5,153 nt of DNA from Acidobacteria bacterium AH-259-G07 (GTDB lineage: Bacteria; Acidobacteriota; UBA6911; RPQK01; JADFOI01), in contig JALLON010000198.1 in NCBI GenBank assembly GCA_027717925.1, positions 1 to 5,153 of the forward strand, written 5' to 3'. The stretch's first letter is position 1. Each line of letters opens with the position of its first letter. Positions 1-3,874 of the stretch are shown in pieces. The translations under genes and the position numbers were made by a program. The notes beneath the pieces are model-generated. The model worked only from the letters and a program-made list of their open reading frames with translations, was not told the DNA's origin and did no database searches.

Positions 1-627
1 ACAGCCAAAGGCCCAGATGTCTGTTCTCTTGTCCACCTGCTTCCCCTGAGCCTGCTGTGGACTCATGTAGGCTGCCGTGCCCAGAATGGTTCCGGCCTTC
101 GTGGCCAGCTGGCTCAACGTGGGCAAGTCGCTAATGTCCTCTTGTGAGACTTCGTCCTCCAGTGCTTTGGCCAAACCGAAGTCGAGCACCTTTACTGTCC
201 CTTCTGGCGTGATCTTCACGTTGGCGGGCTTCAGGTCTCGGTGGATGACTCCTTTCTCATGAGCCGCTTCCACGCCTTCGGCAATCTGACGGCAGATCTC
301 CAGAGCCTCTTCTACAGGCAGTGGCCCTTTGGCCACACGCTCGGCCAAGGTCTCTCCCTCGACCAGTTCTAGAACAAGGAAACGAACTCCATCCGCCTCT
401 TCCAGGCCATAGATAGCAGCGATGTTGGGATGATTGAGAGAGGCCAGGAGCTTGGCTTCTCTCTCAAAACGGGCCAGTCGCTGGGGATCTCGGGCGAATA
501 GATCGGGCAGAACTTTAATGGCCACCTCACGGCCCAGGTTGGTGTCCTCAGCCCGATACACTTCTCCCATGCCGCCTTGGCCAAGCTTCTCCAGGATCTT
601 GTAATGAGAGATGGTCTTACCGATCAC
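1..627 (-). CDS. Ser/Thr protein kinase, N-terminal 209 residues (cut by left window edge)
   Basis: This is a eukaryotic-like (Hanks-type) protein kinase that would phosphorylate Ser/Thr residues of target proteins using ATP. The kinase domain begins almost at the N-terminus. Visible motifs are the glycine-rich loop GQGGMGEVY (residues 16-24), the ATP-binding Lys in VAIK (K38), the likely alpha-C Glu in FEREAKLL (about E57), the catalytic loop HRDLKPAN (129-136, D131), the DFG metal-binding motif (149-151), and the activation segment GTAAYMSP (183-190) followed by TDIWAFGC (202-209). The APE-equivalent Glu is replaced: the protein reads SPQQAQG where the family usually has SPEQARG (Q191). The GTG start at 627 is chosen because AGGAG (634-638) lies 6 nt upstream and the kinase fold starts directly after it. 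The reading frame is intact to the window edge; the rest of the kinase lobe and any C-terminal sensor or repeat domain lie outside. Membrane association and substrates cannot be judged. The kinase call is very secure; the exact subfamily is not. Confidence 0.95.
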   Translation of the reverse strand, partial: MIGKTISHYKILEKLGQGGMGEVYRAEDTNLGREVAIKVLPDLFARDPQRLARFEREAKLLASLNHPNIAAIYGLEEADGVRFLVLELVEGETLAERVAKGPLPVEEALEICRQIAEGVEAAHEKGVIHRDLKPANVKITPEGTVKVLDFGLAKALEDEVSQEDISDLPTLSQLATKAGTILGTAAYMSPQQAQGKQVDKRTDIWAFGC

Positions 628-659
628 GCTTGTCTCCTCCCCGACGTGACTTTTTGTAG

Positions 660-688
660 ATGGTAGACCTTCCGGGGGTGAAAGGCAA
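660..688 (-). promoter_or_regulatory. Candidate sigma70-type promoter for the Ser/Thr kinase
   Basis: On the minus strand, TTGCCT (683-688; 4 of 6 matches to TTGACA) is separated by exactly 17 nt from TACCAT (660-665; 4 of 6 matches to TATAAT). This would give a 5' leader of roughly 25 nt containing the GGGGAGGAG ribosome binding site. Spacing and position are good but both hexamers are imperfect, so this is a prediction only. Confidence 0.3.
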
Positions 689-703
689 TTGGAAAACCCC
701 CTT

Positions 704-718
704 TTACCTGAGAGGTAA
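704..718. repeat. Perfect inverted repeat TTACCT-GAG-AGGTAA
   Basis: Two 6-bp arms, TTACCT (704-709) and AGGTAA (713-718), flank a 3-nt centre. The repeat sits about 15 bp upstream of the candidate -35 of the kinase promoter, so it could be an operator. It could also be a chance palindrome in decayed intergenic DNA. A nearby GGGGGT (674-679) / ACCCCC (696-701) pair followed by TTTT could form a weak 6-bp hairpin with a long loop. Confidence 0.25.
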
Positions 719-817
719 CGATCCATCTGGTGTCCGGGTGAGGAGAAGGCGACGTACACCATCATCGATGAGAAGAGGGATATCATGCTTGCCTGGGATC
801 AGAAGGCCGGCCAGTAG
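719..817 (+). pseudogene. Possible C-terminal coding remnant, unidentified
   Basis: One frame of this otherwise gene-free stretch reads ATYTIIDEKRDIMLAWDQ followed by KAGQ and a TAG stop at 815-817. It is preceded in frame by a TAA at 716-718. The composition is protein-like, and 22 of the 28 codons from 731 to the stop end in G or C, as expected for a coding frame in this genome. There is no start codon with a ribosome binding site, and I do not recognise the family. It could be the tail of a deleted gene, or chance. It would fit a region that also holds the truncated hydrolase at 898-1068. Confidence 0.2.
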
Positions 818-897
818 TCACAAGATAAGTGAGTGTTGTATGGTCTCAAGATAACAGCCTGGCGATGACGATAGAATCAACTTGGACTGGGGAGGAT

Positions 898-1068
898 ATG
901 AATATCGATCGCTGGGTTAATCCCGCTCTGATCATCGTCGACATGCAAAATGACTTTGTGCGCCAGGGTGCAGCAATGGAGGTCCCTGACGCACGAACAA
1001 CGATCCCGCAGCATTTGCGCCTTATCTCTTTTTGTCGCGAAGCAGGAATTGGGACAGGCGCGAGATGA
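898..1068 (+). pseudogene. Truncated isochorismatase-family cysteine hydrolase (N-terminal 56 residues)
   Basis: The reading frame begins MNIDRWVNPALIIVDMQNDF and continues through EVPDAR and RLISFCREAGI before an abrupt GTGAR and a TGA stop. This is the N-terminal strand and helix of the isochorismatase-like hydrolase fold (nicotinamidase, isochorismatase and relatives), whose complete proteins are roughly 180-230 residues. The catalytic Asp of the DxQNDF motif is present (D15). The catalytic Lys and nucleophilic Cys, which lie much further along, are missing, so the product cannot be an active enzyme. Homology seems to end around 1050-1057, and no continuation is visible before the next gene. 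The start is placed at 898 because family similarity begins there and GGAGG (891-895) lies just upstream, although its 2-nt spacing is short. In-frame ATGs at 865 and 829 are alternatives. The cause looks like a 3' deletion or rearrangement rather than a point mutation. Confidence 0.7.
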
Positions 1069-1088
1069 GTTCTTGCTCTGCTTCACCC

Positions 1089-1114
1089 AAAAAACACCTC
1101 GCCACCCGGCGAAG
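1089..1114 (-). terminator. Rho-independent terminator of the HMA-thioredoxin gene
   Basis: Immediately after the TAG stop of the minus-strand gene, CTTCGCC (1108-1114) pairs with GGCGAGG (1097-1103) around a GGGT loop. This is a 7-bp stem with one G-U pair, followed after TG by a run of six T (1089-1094). Position, stem and T-tract are all typical of an intrinsic terminator. Confidence 0.75.
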
Positions 1115-2251
1115 CTAGTCTAGCTGGAGCACGCTCAGTGCCTCCTTGATCTCGCCGTGAGTCTTGAAGCCGACCAGCTTCTTATTCACCCGTCCATCTT
1201 TGTCGACGAAGAAGTAGGGGGGGACCAGATGGCTTTTCACCAGATCTCCCAACGAAGGATCGTTGTAGACCCAGATGTCGTCGAAGTCCTTGTCAAATTG
1301 AGGCGAGAAGTAGGGCACCCAGTAGTTGGCGTCTTCTACGGTTCCGCTGTTCACCAGCACGCCGAGCACATTCACATCCGGGTATTGGCGTTTCAGCTGC
1401 TGAAGGATCGGCAGCGAATCGATGGAGTGATTGCAGTGAAGGGCTAGAAAAGCGACAACGGTCGGCTCTCCGATTACATCCGCAGAGCGAACGGTGTTCC
1501 CAGACAGATCGGAGGCTTCAAAGGCAGGGAGTTGAAAGTCAGCGTAGGTCTGCCCATCCTCCTCCTTTTCACGCATATACATTTCGAGTTCATGGCCCGA
1601 TGCCGTCACCAGGTTGCTGGTCAACGAGCAAGCACCGTAATCACTGCAGCGGCTGGCCTTGAGGAACTTGAGTCCTTCAGGATCTGCTGCCAGTTTGGAA
1701 ATTACGGCCTGCTGCACGGCCGGCACGTCTTTTCTCAAAAGCTCGACACCGGTTGCTCTAGCAATTTCTTGCCCGGAGGGGATCCGCGTCGAGGAGAGGA
1801 TGCACTTGACCACATAGTCAACCACCCTGGAGAGCTGCTCAGCAGACAGACCGATCAGTTCGGCCAGTTCACCGGTGGAGCTAGGGAAAGCGCATGAGAG
1901 TGTGGGAGACTCCATTTCAACAGCCTCAGCGCTAAAGTCACCTTTCACCTTGGCGCGAAAGCCGATGGCGTTGACCGCCTTGACGAGTTGCTCAGGGGAT
2001 GCGAGAGCGGGATCGAAGCTGGCCTGAACTTCACCCTGCTCCCGGTCGACTGAGACCTTTTCGACGCCACCGATGCCATTCAGCACCATTTTGACCCCGA
2101 GTTCACACATCATGCTGTGCATGCCTTGAACATCGAGGACCACCGTCTCGAGATCAGTGGCTTCTTGCTGGCCTGCGGAGTACCCCACAAGCAAAAATCC
2201 GGCACCGGCGACCAGCAGCAAAGATAAGACGATTTGAGTAGTTGTTCTCAT
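1115..2251 (-). CDS. Exported HMA-domain / thioredoxin-like fusion protein
   Basis: The protein has 378 residues. Residues 1-27 form a short basic start plus a hydrophobic stretch, consistent with a signal peptide or N-terminal anchor; there is no lipobox Cys. Residues about 36-102 resemble a heavy-metal-associated (HMA, MerP/CopZ-like) domain, with VLDVQGM followed by SMMC at the metal loop and the VEKVSVD and EQLVKAVNAIGF signatures. Residues about 118-215 are a middle region I do not recognise, with C120, C150 and a C202-x5-C208 pair. Residues about 238-375 resemble a redoxin/TlpA thioredoxin fold, with PTVVAFLALHC, the helix after it, and a VPPYFFVDKDG cis-Pro region (P344-P345). Both expected CxxC motifs are altered: SxxC (S46, C49) in the HMA loop and CxxS (C273, S276) at the thioredoxin active site. 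A role in periplasmic metal binding or redox handling is inferred. AGGAG (2259-2263) lies 7 nt before the ATG. The gene is divergent from the histidine kinase and ends in a terminator. Confidence 0.85.
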   Translation of the reverse strand: MRTTTQIVLSLLLVAGAGFLLVGYSAGQQEATDLETVVLDVQGMHSMMCELGVKMVLNGIGGVEKVSVDREQGEVQASFDPALASPEQLVKAVNAIGFRAKVKGDFSAEAVEMESPTLSCAFPSSTGELAELIGLSAEQLSRVVDYVVKCILSSTRIPSGQEIARATGVELLRKDVPAVQQAVISKLAADPEGLKFLKASRCSDYGACSLTSNLVTASGHELEMYMREKEEDGQTYADFQLPAFEASDLSGNTVRSADVIGEPTVVAFLALHCNHSIDSLPILQQLKRQYPDVNVLGVLVNSGTVEDANYWVPYFSPQFDKDFDDIWVYNDPSLGDLVKSHLVPPYFFVDKDGRVNKKLVGFKTHGEIKEALSVLQLD

Positions 2252-2272
2252 TGGAATTCTCCTTTCGCTTTA

Positions 2273-2390
2273 GGCGTCCTAATCGCTTTTTCGACGCCCA
2301 CTATCAGTGTAATGGCGGACGCCTTCCCGCGCATGTGCCGGAGGTCATGAATTTGAGGCATGACTTTTGGCACAGGTCTGCAAAGGCGTC
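2273..2390. promoter_or_regulatory. Four GGCGTC/GACGCC repeats in the divergent intergenic region
   Basis: GGCGTC occurs at 2273-2278 and 2385-2390, and its reverse complement GACGCC at 2293-2298 and 2318-2323. Aligned in one orientation, three of the four read AGGCGTC and the fourth GGGCGTC. The first two form an inverted pair 20 bp apart, and the third follows 25 bp later. Chance would give about 0.1 copy of a given 6-mer in 157 bp, counting both strands, so this is a candidate binding site array for a regulator of one or both flanking genes. The adjacent response regulator is the obvious suspect, but no binding specificity can be read from sequence. Confidence 0.4.
2344..2364. promoter_or_regulatory. 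Perfect inverted repeat GTCATG-N9-CATGAC (candidate operator)
   Basis: The arms GTCATG (2344-2349) and CATGAC (2359-2364) are exact reverse complements separated by 9 nt, giving a 21-bp site. It lies between the divergent HMA-thioredoxin and histidine kinase genes, about 48 bp upstream of the kinase start. The 15-bp centre-to-centre distance is somewhat longer than one helical turn. It is a plausible dimeric repressor or activator site with no further support. Confidence 0.3.
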
Positions 2391-2411
2391 TGATGATAAA
2401 ATCTGAACGTG

Positions 2412-3581
2412 ATGAAAAAAACGCCGCACCAAGGGCGACGATTTCTCAGGGCTGCAGGCCTGTCCGCCTGGATCCTCTCCGGCACACCTGCCGTGCTGAT
2501 GCTCCTCGGAGGTCTCACCATTGGCGACTTCATCCTTAAGCTTTCAGCTGGCGAATTCGCTGTTTGGCTAGGAGCCGCTGTGGTCTTTCTGGTCTCCTTT
2601 TGGCTTGCCTCGGACCTGATAGGTAGCGATCGCCATCGCAACCGATCCCGTATTCTACTCCTGGTACAGACTGTGGCGGCGCTGTCCATGTTTCATCTGG
2701 TCTGCACGGGTTTGGAAACCACCCTGCTAGTGGTGGTGGCGGCGCAGCTGGGTCTGTTTGTTCCGCTTCCCGTAGGTTTGGGTTGGGTTTTCATGCAGAC
2801 GCTGGCCCTTGGCTGGCTGGCAACGGTTCACTGGGGAAGTGGATTTGCCTTGGCTTGGATTGTGTTTTCGGTTCCTTTTGAAGCGCTGACCCTTTTTACC
2901 TCTTATTTTGCTGCCAGCGAGTCAGGTGCACGCCACAAGCTGGCTCGAGCTAACGCGGAACTGCGGGCCACGCAGGAACTACTAGCCGAGAGCAGCCGGA
3001 TCGCAGAACGGTCCCGCATTTCCAGAGATCTGCATGACCTGCTGGGCCATTACCTCGTCGCCCTGAGTCTCAACCTGGAGACGGCTCTTCACTTGTCGGA
3101 GGGAAAGGAGCGCCAGCAGATCGAGAAATGCCAGAGCTTGACCAAGCGACTCCTGAAGGATTTGCGAGGGGTAGTCAAGAAGATACGTGGCGACCGCTCG
3201 GTGGATTTAGTACGGATTCTTAAGCCCCTCGTCGCTGAGATTCCGCGACCCAAAATTCACCTCAACTTACCAGATAATCTCGAAATTGAAGATCCCGATA
3301 GAGCCCATGCCATTATCCGCTGTGTCCAGGAGGTGATTACCAACGCCGCCAAGCACGCGTTTGCGGAAAATCTTTGGATCGACTTTGTTGGGACAGAAGA
3401 GGGCCTAGAGGTCAGAGCTTATGACGACGGGCAGGGGGCCAAAGGCTTAAAAGAAGGGAGCGGCTTAAGGGGTATGCGAGAGCGGCTGGAAAAACTCGGC
3501 GGACGCCTCGAAATCAAAGCTGTGCCGGAAGAAGGTTTTCGTTTAAATGTCAGTATACCCCTTTCAGGAGGTGAGGTGTGA
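2412..3581 (+). CDS. Membrane sensor histidine kinase, NarL/DesK (HisKA_3) type
   Basis: Residue numbers count from the GTG at 2409, giving 390 residues. The N-terminal half (about 15-168) has about six hydrophobic segments with little loop between them, so sensing is probably within the membrane or of a membrane-linked cue. A short coiled-coil-like linker follows (about 175-200). The dimerisation and phosphoacceptor helix reads RISRDLHDLLGH, with H209 as the phosphorylated His, typical of HisKA_3 kinases. The ATPase domain has an N-box QEVITNAAKHA (N312), a G1 box DDGQG (339-343) and a G2 box GSGLRGM (350-356), followed by RERLEKLGG. All catalytic motifs are present, so the kinase looks functional. 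GTG (2409) and ATG (2412) are adjacent alternative starts; neither has a clear ribosome binding site, and I chose the ATG. TAAAAT at 2397-2402 would place a transcript start at or next to the start codon. The gene overlaps the following response regulator by 4 nt, so the two formed an operon. Confidence 0.92.
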   Translation: MKKTPHQGRRFLRAAGLSAWILSGTPAVLMLLGGLTIGDFILKLSAGEFAVWLGAAVVFLVSFWLASDLIGSDRHRNRSRILLLVQTVAALSMFHLVCTGLETTLLVVVAAQLGLFVPLPVGLGWVFMQTLALGWLATVHWGSGFALAWIVFSVPFEALTLFTSYFAASESGARHKLARANAELRATQELLAESSRIAERSRISRDLHDLLGHYLVALSLNLETALHLSEGKERQQIEKCQSLTKRLLKDLRGVVKKIRGDRSVDLVRILKPLVAEIPRPKIHLNLPDNLEIEDPDRAHAIIRCVQEVITNAAKHAFAENLWIDFVGTEEGLEVRAYDDGQGAKGLKEGSGLRGMRERLEKLGGRLEIKAVPEEGFRLNVSIPLSGGEV

Positions 3582-3748
3582 TTCGGGTCTGCTTGGTGGA
3601 AGATCAGACCATTGTCCGCCAAGGCCTTCGGGGGTTGCTGGATCTGGTCGATGACATTCAAGTAGTGGGTGAGGCAGTCGACGGCGAGGAAGCACTAGCG
3701 CAAGTTTACGGAGCCTTGATTTACTCCTTGCAAAACGAAACCTCCTAA
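3578..3748 (+). pseudogene. Response regulator receiver domain truncated by the insertion sequence
   Basis: The GTG start overlaps the kinase stop (GTGA), with AGGAGG (3566-3571) 6 nt upstream, a textbook translationally coupled arrangement. The product starts MIRVCLVEDQTIVRQGLRGL and continues VVGEAVDGEEALAQV. This is the first half of a receiver domain of the NarL/FixJ type, with the acidic pair E8-D9 that helps bind Mg. After V43 (codon 3704-3706) the similarity stops. The frame then runs through 13 unrelated residues to a TAA at 3746-3748. The phosphoacceptor Asp (expected near residue 54) and the whole DNA-binding HTH domain are absent. The remainder should lie beyond the right end of the insertion sequence, outside the window. 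The product cannot receive phosphate from the kinase or bind DNA. Confidence 0.85.
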
Positions 3749-3803
3749 GAGACTGATTTCAATTAGATTTAGCCGGCTGGAGCCACTTTTTTGAGGGCTT
3801 ATG

Positions 3804-3874
3804 GTATTACCCTATTATTTTTCATCTTTTTCCTTGACATGCTTGATTATTCATGATATGTATTACCCTACTAT
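3804..3874. repeat. 15-bp imperfect direct repeat GTATTACCCTAYTAT
   Basis: Copies lie at 3804-3818 and 3860-3874, 56 bp apart and identical at 14 of 15 positions (T versus C in the variable base). They bracket the TTGACA hexamer: the first lies just upstream, and the second covers the -10 region and the first bases of the chosen transposase start codon. This fits a binding site for the transposase or a regulator, but could also be a relic of duplication. Confidence 0.45.
3834..3862 (+). promoter_or_regulatory. Candidate transposase promoter
   Basis: A perfect TTGACA -35 (3834-3839) is followed after 17 nt by TATGTA (3857-3862; 3 of 6 matches to TATAAT) preceded by an extended -10 TG (3854-3855). 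Transcription would start around 3869, only a few bases before the ATG at 3873. The -35 is convincing and the -10 is weak. It lies within the IS, so transposase expression need not depend on the interrupted operon. Confidence 0.5.

Noticed and set aside
806..813. GGCCGGCC-type palindrome as a possible site
   Set aside because: Short GC-rich palindromes are common at this base composition and nothing else supports a function.
660..854. Open frame of 64 codons on the plus strand
   Set aside because: Arg-rich low-complexity translation, no ribosome binding site and no family resemblance; a different frame of the same DNA looks more coding-like.
1113..1127. AGCTA-GTC-TAGCT hairpin at the stop of the HMA-thioredoxin gene
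   Set aside because: Short stem without a T-tract and overlapping the coding end; the adjacent 1089-1114 structure is the better terminator.
1157..1897. Two plus-strand open frames (1157-1447 and 1532-1897) opposite the HMA-thioredoxin gene
   Set aside because: They are antisense shadows of a convincing minus-strand gene with ribosome binding site, domains and terminator.
2345..2689. Minus-strand open frame of 114 codons over the kinase start
   Set aside because: Shadow of the histidine kinase frame, rich in Arg and Ser, with no recognisable domain.
3710..3800. Search for the left terminal inverted repeat of the IS
   Set aside because: No right end is available to pair with, and no recognised terminal sequence could be assigned with confidence.
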